This document shows, in pieces, positions 1 to 10,261 of a DNA stretch of 64,000 nt. The translations under genes were made by a program, and so were the position numbers. The stretch is from Azorinus chamasolen (taxonomy: Eukaryota > Mollusca > Bivalvia > Cardiida > Solecurtidae). Location: positions 81,525,121-81,589,120 of the forward strand of contig OY755244.1 in the NCBI GenBank assembly GCA_963576725.1, read 5' to 3'. Positions within the stretch are counted from its first letter, which is position 1. Every line of letters starts with the position of its first letter. Below the pieces are notes generated by a model that did not search any database, was not told the origin of the DNA, and saw nothing but the letters and a program-made list of their open reading frames with translations.

Positions 1-291
1 TTGTCAGAACATCAAACAGTTTATGTCCAGAGGAAACATTAATTTACTCAGATCTCATTCAAACTTAAAAATTTAACAATGTTTCCTAAATTTTCATATT
101 TTTGCAAGATCTGCTGAGTTTGAATACTTGCACATTAATCTATGCATATTTATCAACTCTTTCCCTGCTTAATATTTATTAAACACTCCATCCAATCTAA
201 ATAATTAAGTAAATATATGTCCCATCGTGTACATGTACATAAAGCAAAATACTTTGTTTTTGCATTCAAAAGTGCAAAGTCTGACCTATAG

Positions 292-360
292 GCAAACAGA
301 GCAGACCCTGATAAAGTTCCTCTATAGGAGCTGACTGATCTGGGGTTTCTCTGTTTGCAA
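292..360 (+). mobile_element. Family A hairpin MITE core
   Basis: Starts GCAAACAGAGCAGACCCTGA and ends TTTCTCTGTTTGC, so the ends are inverted copies. The centre TTCCTCTATAGGAGC is a short hairpin. This is one of about 30 copies of the family in the window. No coding capacity. Confidence 0.8.
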
Positions 361-530
361 ATATTTTAAAGGCATATCTATAAGGGACAGTGTTAACCAA
401 TCTGATCTGGTTGTAGAACTACTCTAGCATGACCACTAACTAAAAATGATACTGGGCTCTTTGAATATAACATCTGCTTAACCCATTACAGCATATGCTA
501 TTTTTATACTCAACTTCTATGAATGAATCT

Positions 531-649
531 ACTTTTGAAACCAAATGATATAAAATGATATAAAATGATATAAATAGAGCATCTGCTCTAAATGAGCAAA
601 TGCTCTATAAATCACAAATGCTCTATAAATCACAATGGTTTCAAAAAGC
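531..649. mobile_element. Family D hairpin MITE
   Basis: The inverted ends CTTTTGAAACCA and TGGTTTCAAAAAG flank a GAGCATCTGCTC / GAGCAAATGCTC centre. Both arms carry local tandem copies: AAATGATATA three times on the left and a CTCTATAAATCACAAATG-like unit twice on the right. Related copies lie at 1299 and 51205. Confidence 0.6.
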
Positions 650-660
650 AACTTTCACAG

Positions 661-1290
661 TCAAAGTCCAGCCTACTTTGTTAAGAAAAAGATTTGCAAT
701 ATTTTACTTGCCAAAGAAATAGATTATTTCAGTATCATTTACAATGGGCCAGATACTTGTATGAATACTAACCAATGAAAGGGTTAATATGTTTGTATGG
801 AGGTCGTTTTTGTAAGTTGTTAACAAAAATATAAACATATACTGAGGTGTGGGTGCATGTATTTAAATAAAATTGACATGCAGGTAATAAATGAACCAAT
901 ATTACCTTTTCACATGCTGAATTATACAATAATGTACACCTTTATGAAAAATAAACCAGCTGATTTGACAAAATATCATATGAAAAATAGCCAATATCAT
1001 TTGCAATCAGTGGAGACCAAGGTGAGAGAGCTCTATACAGATCTGTAGCTAATATAAGCTCTTTCATCTGCGCCTGCCCTGTTTGCCATGGAAAATCCAT
1101 GGCTGAGTGCCTAGATGCTATTGCAATGGAAATTATTTTCAGAACATCATGTATAATTAATAAATATTTACCTCATTAATATTCAAACAAGGAGGAGTAC
1201 ACAAACATTTATATATGGCTGGTTAAGTGTAAATACCGGAACTTACTGAAAAGGATCATTTATTAGAAATCAGAAGAGTTCATAATATAA
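661..1290. other. No gene or clear repeat seen
   Basis: AT-rich sequence. Short open frames, including a 63-codon one at 857, show no recognisable motif. I see no splice-bounded exon. Confidence 0.5.
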
Positions 1291-1298
1291 ACGTAATA

Positions 1299-1412
1299 AA
1301 CAGGAGCCTTTCAGGGAGCAAACAGGAGCCTTTAAGGGAGCAAACAGGAGCCTTTCAGGGAGCAAACAGGAGTCTTTAAGGGAGCAAATGCTCTTTTTAT
1401 CACAATGGTGTA
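1299..1412. mobile_element. Family D remnant with 22-bp minisatellite
   Basis: Four tandem copies of a 22-bp unit (ACAGGAGCCTTTCAGGGAGC plus AA) run from 1299 to about 1388. The last copy merges into GGGAGCAAATGCTC...TTATCACAATGG, which is the right arm of family D. The array therefore looks like an expanded hairpin centre. It lies immediately upstream of the transposase remnant. Confidence 0.55.
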
Positions 1413-1428
1413 AACTATGAGGGCATGA

Positions 1429-3645
1429 GATCTTAAATGTGTGAATAGATCTTCCACTAATAATGTCAGGCTCCTCGAGAGGGTCAAAGAAGACAGTAGT
1501 GGCAGAGGGGAGATCAATGATTTGTACAACAGATATGAATTTGAAATGAAGGAAAGTGACATTAAGAGTATAGTTTCCAAGTGAGTTTTTGTTGATCACA
1601 TCACAAAAGTGCATCCTTTAGCACAAAAGAAAGGGGTAAATAAATGCAGACAAACAACATGTGCCAATGTACACTGGAATACGTATTGTGCCTCTGGAGT
1701 TCCAAAGTCCATTATCAAATGCTGTTAGGAAATACTACAGTTCTGTACAAAAGATATTGCAGTAGTGGACACAGACAATGGTAATGTAAGGTGCATTTTG
1801 AAATCATAACACAAAAGTAATGGTAACTGTATCACAAAAATTGTCACCTTTTTGCCAAGTGGTGTGTGGAAACTGAAGATTGGTGATGTGGACATAAACC
1901 TTGACAATGTGCACATATCCAACACATATATAGCAGATAAAACTAATTTATAGTGTGTTTTAAATGCTGTGAGCAAACTGCCTATATGTGAGGGAGTGCG
2001 TGTGACCAAACATGTGGTTATGATCAGATTTCATGCACTTGAAACATTGACAACAGTTTCAAGTAAAAAAGGATACTAAACTCTGCGATGTGCAACAAGG
2101 TCATTCTATTCAATTCTTTAAGAATAACATGTGCAAAGTGCCAAAAAATGACATTTTCTGCTAAATTGTCTGGAAACAAAAAATGAAGCAAATATCTCAT
2201 CGCCACAACCGCCCATACAAGTACCAAAAATGGTGAAAAGGATACCTATTAAGGATGAAATCAAGGAATTCATTCCAGGTGCAACAGAAAACATGGTGGA
2301 TATAATTCTAAATCAAGCAAATAATGCCGATCGTGATCCAAAGGGAAGGCGATGGACCGATAGATGGACCGATAGATGGACCGATAGAATGATTGATGTA
2401 TGTTTGCAGTGGTACTGTAGAAGTCCACAAGTCTATGAACAATTTCGTGACAGCAACCATCTTATTCTTCCATCAAAGTCAACCCTTATACAGTACAAAA
2501 ACAGGGTGAGACAACAGACTGGGTATGATGACCAGTTATTTAACTGGATGTGTGAAGAGGCCACGCGAAGAGATATTCATGAAGAAGGCTACACAGGTGG
2601 ACTCATCATAGATGAAATGGCCATTCAATCTGACATTCAAATTTGTAAAAACAATGATGCCGTTGAGTTGTCAGGGTTTTTGGAGCATGTTGAAGAAGGC
2701 AATGCTATGTATGCAATGAGAAAAAGAACTGTAAGCAACACTTGGTACACATTTCTTCGGAATAAATGGATTCCGATTTTCATTTGCCTATTTTATTTCA
2801 GACAGTGCACAGGCACCAGAATTGTATAGCTTGTTTTGGGTAGCTGTCAGCAGACTACGCCTGCATCGCTTTAATGTGGTATACGTATGTATGGACGGAG
2901 CACAAAGTAACAGGAGTTTGATGCATATCAACACCAGTGCTGAGAAACTCTTCACTACAGCCTGCCCTTGTACATTTGGAAAAATGGTCTTTGTTATGGA
3001 CAGTAAGCATGTGATTAAAAATCCGTAACAATGTCTTAAAAAGTGGATTTTAAAAAACTTCAACCAGATCACTTATTCTACCTAATTCTGAAATATTACA
3101 TTGACAAATGTTCATTGATTGCTTTAAATAGGACAAACTGAATGCCTTTTAAATCCACGGAAAACTCACCAATGACCATCTTTACCCATTCAGTCAAAAC
3201 AAAATGAGGAACCATTTGGGAGAAGATGTGCTCGATTCGGAAATAATGCATGGTATGATTCAGTACCAGCAGAGTATTGGAGAAAAAGGTCAAGTTTTGG
3301 TGGAGCAGTAGTGCTTTTAGAACATACATCAAAGCTTATCAAAATTTTCAAAGACATGCGACCTGTAAAAAACTTAAATGAAGAAAGAGTGCAAGAACTA
3401 GAGTCAATTGCAAAATGGTTTGATGACTGGAAGTGTTCAGCATTGTCAAAAACATCTCTGCCAATGAAGAAAATGCCACGAAGACATCCAGCCATGCATT
3501 ATAGGTTTTTGCAAGTTGTGTAAGATTGTTTTAGAGAAACGCACTAAAGCGTACATCACTCCAGGATTAATAAATTCAGACGTAATTTAAAATACCTTTG
3601 CTCATGAACAGACTCAATAAAACCGAGGTTATTCGCATGTAAGTT
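1429..3645 (+). pseudogene. Decayed P-element/THAP9-like transposase
   Basis: In this family a DNA transposase with an RNase H-like catalytic domain split by a GTP-binding insertion moves its own element. The coding frame runs as frame 1 (1429 to about 2075), frame 3 (to about 2182), frame 1 (to about 2756), frame 2 (to about 3020), frame 3 (to about 3308), frame 2 (to 3523) and frame 3 (3543-3645). In-frame stops lie at 1582, 1726, 1807, 1951 and 3588. Recognisable blocks are LPSKSTLIQY and GGLIIDEMAIQ (first catalytic Asp, near 2611), SDSAQAPELYSLFW, VYVCMDGAQSNRS, VMDSKHVIK followed by RNNVLKSG, a KMRNHLGEDVLDSE block and LLEHTSK...FKDMRPV...WFDDW, then INSDVI. No THAP zinc finger was found upstream. 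No intron is needed: the apparent break at 2757 is a one-base shift. At 3588 the codon expected to be the catalytic Glu is TAA. The family call is strong; the region 1429-2180 is assigned by frame continuity only. Confidence 0.8.
2351..2386 (+). repeat. 12-bp triplication inside the transposase
   Basis: GATGGACCGATA occurs three times in a row and encodes a repeated WTDR in frame. It falls between the N-terminal linker and the first RNase H block. A 12-bp slippage keeps the frame, so it may predate or postdate inactivation. Confidence 0.8.
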
Positions 3646-4093
3646 TGAAAACTTTACATGAAAAGACTAATATATTTGGAACCTGACATTTTGCATGGAC
3701 CATAAAATATTTGATTATCTAAAATAACTAATTGCCAGCATCTATGTAAATAATTTCTTGTGGTATGATCTCCCAGAAGCAAACATGCAAAGGAAGCCTG
3801 AAAACAGCAGCCTCGGTTTGTTTGATACTGTTCAATGACAATAATAAAAAATGCAACACTGTCAATGCTCCCTAGCATGGGCTTAAGGGGGTATTTGTTT
3901 CCAAATCCCTGGAGTTACATTGGATGGTTCGAAAAGACCAGAAAGTACAAACAGGCAATTGCAATTAGGACGAAGTACGGGGTAAATGTTTAAGGCTGCC
4001 TCATAAGCATTCGACATCTGCTACAGTAAATTTAAATATTTTGGTTTCTTCAGTAAACAGTTCAGGCTGGGAAAACACAGGCTGTATATACCA
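3646..4093. other. No feature recognised
   Basis: AT-rich sequence after the transposase remnant. The near-palindrome CATGTAAGTTTGAAAAC...TTTACATG at 3637-3661 sits at the edge of the coding remnant, but I could not match it to a left terminus. Confidence 0.4.
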
Positions 4094-4160
4094 CACAGGT
4101 CAGACCCAGATTAAACAGCTCCTTCTGGAGCTGTCTGATGTGGGTCTACACTGTTTGTAA
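4094..4160 (+). mobile_element. Family A hairpin core
   Basis: CAGGTCAGACCCAGATTAAA...GTGGGTCTACACTGTTTG with a central CAGCTCCTTCTGGAGCTG palindrome. The arm sequence AACAGCTCC/GGAGCTGTC differs from the GACGGCTCC type on both sides. Confidence 0.75.
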
Positions 4161-4264
4161 AAAACTTCAATATAAGCTATTTGCATAAGAATAAGCCTCC
4201 CAAGGCTCACTTGATAACAGTTTTTCTGAACTCATTTAAGAAATAGTGTGCCAAAATGTCACAA

Positions 4265-4540
4265 TATACGCCCGTCAAATGTATGGAAGTTGAAAGGTTA
4301 TTACTCCATATCACTTACAGAGCAAAAGTTCACTGAAATTCATAAAGTAAGGGGCGATAATTCGGGAGAGTCAAGCCTGCTAGTTATCAAACTTTATATT
4401 ATGGTAATATACATGCTTACCAAATTTGAAAAGGATTGGATTACATTTGTTTCTGTTAGAGAGCGGACAAGCAAAAGTTCACGGACAGACGGACGGGCAG
4501 CGTGACGACATAATACGTCCCGTCTGAAGATGGGCGTATA
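4265..4540. mobile_element. TIR-bearing dispersed repeat (TATACGCCC ends)
   Basis: The left end TATACGCCCGTC is inverted at the right end as GATGGGCGTATA. The interior has AAAGTTCACGGACAGACGGACG near the right end, a style I associate with dispersed repeats of molluscs. I see no target-site duplication and no transposase. The class is not assigned. Confidence 0.5.
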
Positions 4541-4984
4541 AAAATGGAGCTCAAAAGACAACTTGTGTATGCTATTGTGTATCCTATTGTGTATGCTTGT
4601 TAAAATGTTATCGGCAAGGGTTAAAGTTGTTTGAGTATGTTGCCACATGCAGACACACACACACACGCACATAAAATGGTGAAAACAATGTGCCCCAAAA
4701 TTTTCATCATGGGAGCATAAAACAACAAATTGTATACCTTTGTTGTTTTTGACTGCAGCAGCCTTTGTCTTCTTTGAAATCAGCAGAGCTTTTTTTCATG
4801 AAGTTGATGATTATTGTAGGCTGTTGAATAACACTCCTTTTTGCATCAAAATGTGTAACCCTCAGATCGTTTACTTCCCTAGCACTTCCCAGGGCAACAC
4901 CTAGCTGTCCTGGTTTGAAGATTTAACGACAATCAATCTCCAAGCTGAAATGACAAAACAAATCAATCTGTTTAACCCTTACCT
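4541..4984. other. No gene seen; short (CA)n at 4650
   Basis: Contains a short CA run near 4650-4670. No exon-like or conserved feature was recognised. Confidence 0.4.
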
Positions 4985-4987
4985 ATG

Positions 4988-5055
4988 CCTTTGCAAACAG
5001 AGTTGACACAGATCAGGCAGTTCATAAGAGCTTGCTGATCAGGGTCTATACTACT
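4988..5055 (+). mobile_element. Family A hairpin core, diverged
   Basis: TTTGCAAACAGAGTTGACAC...CAGTTCATAAGAGCTTGCTG...AGGGTCTATACTAC. The right end is degraded. Confidence 0.6.
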
Positions 5056-5111
5056 TTATAATAGAGTTATTAAAGATTTGATTATTTGATTCAGGTAGTG
5101 GCATTGGACGT

Positions 5112-5243
5112 CTGTGCGTGCGTGCGTGCGTGCGTGCGTTCGTGTGTGCGTGCGTGCGTGTGCGTGTGCGTATGCGTATGCGTGTGCGTGTGCGTGCGCG
5201 TGCGTGCGTGCGTGCGTGCGTGCGTGTGTGTGTGTGTGTGTGT
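5112..5243. repeat. GTGC/GT-rich microsatellite
   Basis: Imperfect GTGC, GTGT and GTAT runs ending in pure (GT)n. Several overlapping open frames exist on both strands only because the repeat lacks stops; none is a gene. Confidence 0.9.
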
Positions 5244-5249
5244 TTGTTG

Positions 5250-5495
5250 GAGGGGGAATACTGTGTGTAATGGGACTTATAAACCGTATGTGCAATAATG
5301 TGTGTTAATGGGACTTGCACAATTCGCGTGGAATTACCGGCGTGCAAATGGGACTTATAAATTGTGTGGAATACTGTGTTGATAGGATTTGTAAAAAAAA
5401 CTGTGTGGAATTAAATGGTGTGTTAAGGGGACTTATAAAGTGTGTGTTAACTATGTGTGGAATACTGTGTGTTAACGGGACTTATAAACTGTAGT
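5250..5495. repeat. Degenerate minisatellite, about 35-40 bp unit
   Basis: About six diverged copies of GTGTGGAATACTGTGTG plus TTAATGGGACTTATAAA. Unit length varies and copies carry indels. Confidence 0.65.
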
Positions 5496-5660
5496 AAAAC
5501 TTCGTTAAACCCAAGTTTTAGTAAAGAAGAAATGTATGTTTAGGCAACTGGCTGTTTATTAGGGTTGAAAATCATGTAAGAAGCTGATAGGGGAGATTTT
5601 CGTATGACTTGTACCATACGTTAAAACTGCCAGCTGTCTTAAAACCGATACTTTTATTTG
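5495..5660. mobile_element. Possible diverged family B copy
   Basis: GTAAAACTTCGTTAAACC near the left, GGCAACTGGCTG and AACTGCCAGCTGTCTTAAAA further on resemble family B arms. Divergence is high, so this is tentative. Confidence 0.3.
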
Positions 5661-5665
5661 ACCAC

Positions 5666-6731
5666 AGGTGTTTGTCGTGTGCTGCCCCCTAACCACGCAT
5701 CTACTACCCCCTCTGCAACCTCACATACATATATTGGTCAAAATAATCTCAAGAATGTCAAAACATTCTCAAAATACCATAACACAACATCTAAAAGTGA
5801 TCTAAAAAATCTGATATTTTTTTCCTTCACATCAATGTAATATAACAACAAGGTAGGTATCTCTGACCACCGAAAATAGGAATGCAGTCACTACAGGTGC
5901 CGTAACTTTGTCAATTTCCCATGTAATCTAAAAAACTATGGCTTATATTTCGTGGAAGGGATGCCTCGAGACATGTTATTAACGAAACCTCCACTGTACG
6001 ACAAAGTCATTTGAAGACATGCCTTTAATTCTCAAAATAAGTTGATCGGCTCCGATCTGATAGACCCGAAACTCACATTTGACAAAGAGTGAAACTATAT
6101 ATATTCGCCGGTTACCGAACACATGCTGTAATATATCAGTGATACACATTGTTTTAAATATATTTCCTTAACGAAATGGTGTAGATTTACTTGATTATGG
6201 TAAGAATAATCTTTTTTGTCGGTTGAAATTCATGCAGCAAAACAATTGTCACGATCATCGAGACGCTCGCAAAGGCGAATGACGTTAACGATAATATTAG
6301 AGGTTATCCGCATGAGACACACTTCCACATCCTTTCGGGTCTATCAGAACTTATATTGAGAATTAAAGGCATGTCTTCAAATGAATTTGTCGTACAGTGG
6401 AGGTTTCGTTAATAACATGTCTCAAGGCATCCCTCCCACGATATATAAGCCATAGTTTTTGAGAATACATGGGAATTTGACAAAGTTACGGCACCTGTAG
6501 TGACTGCATGCCTATTTTCTGTGGTCAGAGATACAAAAAATGTACTATCTACTACATTGATGTGAACAAAAAAAATCAGATTTTTTAGTTCACTTTTAAA
6601 TGTTATTTTATGGTATTTTGACATTTTTGAGATTATTTTGGCCAATATTCAATATTTTTCTGTGTGGTTGCAGACGGAAGGGGGGGGGGGGGACGGTGGC
6701 CGGGTAGTGGGGTAGCACACGACAAACACCT
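5666..6731. mobile_element. Foldback element with ~400-bp inverted arms
   Basis: The left arm (5666-6070) begins AGGTGTTTGTCGTGTGCT. The right arm (6334-6731) ends in its complement AGCACACGACAAACACCT. Matching inner landmarks include TAACGAAACCTCCACTGTAC / GTACAGTGGAGGTTTCGTTA and GATAGACCCGAA / TTCGGGTCTATC. The arms look roughly 80-90 percent complementary and differ by small indels plus a G run at 6679. The loop of about 263 bp has no transposase. I could not define a target-site duplication. Confidence 0.85.
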
Positions 6732-6732
6732 A

Positions 6733-6812
6733 TGATTGTGACGAGTCAGTGCCTATTGATTGTGACGAGTCAGTGCCTATTGATTGTGACGAGTCAGTGC
6801 CTATTGATTGTC
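6733..6812. repeat. 24-bp tandem repeat, 3 copies
   Basis: TGATTGTGACGAGTCAGTGC plus CTAT is repeated three times directly abutting the foldback element's right end. Confidence 0.9.
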
Positions 6813-6854
6813 TTGTTTGTTAACCATTATCATGCTCAATGCGATCTGACTGAC

Positions 6855-6917
6855 ATTTGCAAACAACGTCCAGTAACTCGGCAGCGTCTCTTCAGGATCC
6901 CAACTGTTTGACACTCG
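6855..6917. mobile_element. Family C hairpin
   Basis: TTTGCAAACAACGTCCAGTAACTCGGC...GTCTCTTCAGGATCCCAACTG then TTGACACTC. The left arm is shortened. Confidence 0.55.
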
Positions 6918-7214
6918 ATAAATATTGTCTTAAAATCTACAATGAATCAGGTGTAAGTAAAACTGTAAGAGATCAGTGTTTAAGCAGGCTTTATGTTTTC
7001 AGTACGAAGCGGGTTAAGTGTCTAGCGGACGTGATAGATTGTCCATTGTGACAGGATAAACCAGCATGTGTAATTATACTAATTACTATTTGCCCGCATG
7101 TTACAGTATTTAACTATAGACACTCTGAGAAAATAGCGTCTGCAAATAACGTCACCTGCTTTAATAATGCTCGGTGTAGATGTATTTTCCATGTCTTGTC
7201 ACATGGTGAGGAGG

Positions 7215-7275
7215 TCAATCAGTTTGGAGCATGATTCGACGTGTTACTCTGCGTTTCATTTGGATCCAAACTGCT
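7215..7275. mobile_element. Family C hairpin, diverged
   Basis: TTTGGAGCATGATTCGACG...TACTCTGCGTTTCATTTGGATCCAAACTG. Inverted halves of the family palindrome are recognisable. Confidence 0.5.
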
Positions 7276-7324
7276 TCCAAAGGCTTTCATAATTTAGGGG
7301 ATAGAGTGTTGATGGTAAAATATA

Positions 7325-7500
7325 GGCAATGAGATACATAAAAAAAGACATGTCACAAACCTAACATCAGATACATAAACAAGACACCATGCCAAAAATC
7401 TAACACCAGATACATAAACAAGACAACATGTCACATATATAAAACAGACAACATGCCACAAACCTAACATCAGATACATAAACATGACAGCATGTCGTAA
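7325..7500. repeat. Degenerate minisatellite, about 37 bp
   Basis: About five copies built on CAGATACATAAACAAGACA plus CATGCCACAAACCTAACAT with substitutions and a deletion. Confidence 0.7.
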
Positions 7501-7591
7501 ACTTAGTCATTTATCCGTGGGTAGTGTGCTATGTTTTGTAAAAGTGTTATTACATTGCAAACAAGATTAACTACATGGTCTTTTGGACTGT

Positions 7592-7985
7592 TGCAAACAT
7601 TTTAGATCCAGATGAGACGACCGTCTCCGCGTCTCATCAATTCTACGTCTCATCAACTCTACGTCTCATCAACTCTACGTCTCATCAGCTCTACGTCTCA
7701 TCAACTCTACGTCTCATCAACTCTACGTCTCATCAACTCTACGTCTCATCAACTCTACGTCTCATCAACTGTACGTCTCATCAACTCTACGTCTCATCAA
7801 CTCTAAATCTCATCAACTCTACGTCTCTCAACTCTACGTCTCATCAACTCTACGTCTCATCAGCTCTACGTCTCATCAACTCTACGTCTCATCAACTCTA
7901 CGTCTCATCAGCTCTATGCCTCATCAACTCTACGTCTCATCAACTCTACGTCTAATCAGGATCCAAACTGTTTGACACTCTGGTC
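7592..7985. mobile_element. Family C hairpin split by a 16-bp array
   Basis: The left half TTGCAAACATTTTAGATCCA then GATGAGACG (7592-7619) and the right half AATCAGGATCCAAACTG then TTTGACACTC (7954-7981) are the two sides of a family C copy. Between them lie about 20 tandem copies of the 16-bp unit TCTACGTCTCATCAAC, whose CGTCTCATCA is the family C right-arm sequence. Confidence 0.8.
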
Positions 7986-8026
7986 GCATTTTGTAGAACA
8001 AACATAAAATTAAAATTTACTTACAG

Positions 8027-8382
8027 TTACAGACAATCCTTCCCTTTGTAAATGCTTGTAACTTCTAGATACAACAGCACTAACTCATGAAAAAGGTGTA
8101 TATACATATGTGCATACGATGAATACATTACAAAGGCGATGTCAGGTAAACGGTCTGCACTGTTTGCATTAGCAAGACAAATGTTACATATAGCTGAAGA
8201 TAAAGGGCATACCATGTGCAGTATACCAACGGCCATACAGTATAACGTATATCAACGCTCTGTCTACTTATGAAATAATATATATGTGATTCTACATTTT
8301 TGCCTTGGTGAAAAGGTGTATTATTCACAATGCGATGATAAACAAGAGCTAATTGATATTTATTTTGCCATCTTCTAACATG
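8027..8382. other. No gene recognised
   Basis: Minus-strand open frames of 69 and 93 codons overlap here but have no motif and AT-driven composition. Confidence 0.4.
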
Positions 8383-8383
8383 C

Positions 8384-8936
8384 ATATCCATGATGTAAAG
8401 TGTTAACATGTATATCCATGAGGTAAAGTGTCATGAGGTAAAGTGTTAACATGCATATCCATGAGGTAAAGTGTTAACATGTATATCCATAAGGTAAAGT
8501 GTTAACATGTATATCCATGATGTAAAGTGTTAACATGTATATCCATAAGGTAAAGTGTTAACATGTATATCCATAAGGTAAAGTGTTAACATGTATATCC
8601 ATAAGGTAAAGTGTTAACATGTATATCCATAAGGTAAAGTGTTAACATGTATATCCATGAGGTAAAGTGTCATGAGGTAAAGTGTTAACATGCATATCCA
8701 TGAGGTAAAGTGTTAACATGTATATCCATAAGGTAAAGTGTTAACATGTATATCCATGATGTAAAGTGTTAATATGTATATCCATAAGGTAAAGTGTTAA
8801 CATGTATATCCATAAGGTAAAGTGTTAACATGTATATCCATAAGGTAAAGTGTTAACATGTATATCCATGAAATAAAGTGTTAACATGTATATCCATGGG
8901 ATAAAGTGTTAACATGTATATCCATAAGGAGAAGCG
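8384..8936. repeat. 28-bp minisatellite, about 20 copies
   Basis: The unit is GTGTTAACATGTATATCCAT plus AAGGTAAA. Variants carry ATGATG, ATGAGG or ATGCAT changes. Two copies share an inserted GTCATGAGGTAAA (about 8430 and 8665). The block from about 8430 seems to be repeated from about 8665, suggesting a larger duplication. Confidence 0.9.
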
Positions 8937-8996
8937 TTAATCTTTAGACTGTTGTGTGCGAATTAAGTATCACTATAAAGGTTTAGATTAAGGCGA

Positions 8997-9019
8997 GACG
9001 ACGGTGTTTCGCCGTCGTC
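8997..9019. repeat. Short perfect hairpin
   Basis: GACGACGG and CCGTCGTC flank a 7-base loop. The function is unknown. It is not followed by a T run. Confidence 0.6.
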
Positions 9020-9078
9020 ACGTGATACTTACGGGTTGGTAATTTAACCCTTATCCCAGTTTCCGTCACTTCACTCAC

Positions 9079-9142
9079 ATTTGCAAGCAGCTTCGTTCCA
9101 GATGTGACGTCGAGTAACTCGGTGTCTCACCACGATCCAAGT
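9079..9142. mobile_element. Family C hairpin
   Basis: TTTGCAAGCAGCTTCGTTCC...GATGTGACGTCGAGTAACTC then GGTGTCTCACCACGATCC. The central stem CGAGTAACTCG is intact. Confidence 0.65.
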
Positions 9143-9394
9143 TGGCCCACAGCCGTTAATATTTCTTTTCAAAAACATGACCAAACGGGAAAATAGTCAA
9201 AACAAATCTAATCACACATTTTTTTCACAGCCTGATAAAGGTTAAGCAAGTGGAGAAATATTAATTTAAAGCAAATTTAAGACAGTGAAGATGATATTTG
9301 GATCAATATACCAAAGGTTAAGTGTCATGGTCTGAACATTTGTTTAGTGCTATCTTTATCCTGCTGAACGACACCTCATTGACATTCTACAAAA

Positions 9395-9448
9395 ACGTTT
9401 GGAATCCAGAAGAGACACTGAGGAACTCGGGGTCTCATTAGAATCTAC
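9395..9448. mobile_element. Family C hairpin
   Basis: TTTGGAATCCAGAAGAGACA...GGAACTCGGGGTCTCATTAG. Diverged but with both arms present. Confidence 0.5.
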
Positions 9449-9848
9449 TATGTATGTTACTTGATCCGTACTTATCTAAAGCTTGAACCAATCTCAAGTA
9501 CGTTAAATGTTCGAGATGTGAGTTTGACCAGACACCAAATTTCACAGCAGAATCGGTGTTACTGGTACTATTCTACAATCTCCAGCTTTCCGAGTGGCAG
9601 ACAGAATTGACCGTGAATATATACCGAGTTACTGGGAATTTCATCGGGATCCAAGCTGTACACAAATTTGCGATGGGCAGGCTAAGGGTTGAACTCCTAG
9701 CTTCATACGTTAGGGGGCACATATAATTAGAGAGTGAGTCAATACCAATCATGAGCGAAACACCGTAATTAGTCACTATTTAAATTTATACTCCTGACAT
9801 TTACCAGTCGAATCCCTCGTTTATGCAGTTTGTAAGATGCGATTGTGA

Positions 9849-10046
9849 TACAGTAAAACCTTCTATAAACCGGACGTTAAAATTAGTATAGATATCGGTC
9901 TTGGAGACAGGTGGCAGCTTAATGCAGGATGAGAGTCATACAGAAAGCTCCTCTGCGTGACTTTCAGCGTGTATCAAACAGTCACTTGCCTAAAAGCATC
10001 TATATTTTTGTCTACTAGAATTCCGGTTTAGAGGGGTCCTGCTGTA
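9849..10046. mobile_element. Family B MITE, near full length
   Basis: Terminal TACAGTAAAACC...CTATAAACCGG is mirrored by CCGGTTTAGAGG...CTGCTGTA at the right end. The internal palindrome has CAGCTTAATGCAGGATGAGA and GTGACTTTCAGCGTGTATCA. Total length is about 198 bp. No coding capacity. Confidence 0.8.
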
Positions 10047-10075
10047 TTTAATAGACTGGCCGACTTTCTTCTGTA

Positions 10076-10139
10076 TAGACTGCCAACGACTGTTACATGC
10101 TAATGGCTAGACTGCCAACGAATGTTACATGCTAATGGC
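10076..10139. repeat. 32-bp tandem duplication
   Basis: TAGACTGCCAACGACTGTTA plus CATGCTAATGGC occurs twice with one mismatch. Confidence 0.9.
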
Positions 10140-10149
10140 GTCCTTGAGG

Positions 10150-10222
10150 CCATTTGAAATCAGCTTGGACCCAGAAGAGACAATGAGTAACTCAGCGTCG
10201 AACCAGGTTCCAGTCTGCTTAA
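10150..10222. mobile_element. Family C hairpin
   Basis: CATTTGAAATCAGCTTGGAC then CCAGAAGAGACAATGAGTAA, followed by CTCAGCGTCGAACCAGG. Diverged. Confidence 0.45.
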
Positions 10223-10261
10223 CAATGAAATTAATCAATCAAAAGTGCCTAGTGTGAAGCA

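Noticed and set aside
1582..1740. Possible intron (GTGAGT...CTACAG) upstream in the transposase
   Set aside because: Frame 1 remains protein-like through this stretch and the proposed splice phases do not match.
2731..2801. Possible intron (GTAAGC...TTTCAG) in the transposase
   Set aside because: Frame 2 across this stretch reads GINGFRFSFAYFISDSAQ, matching the family, so a one-base frameshift near 2757 explains the break better than splicing.
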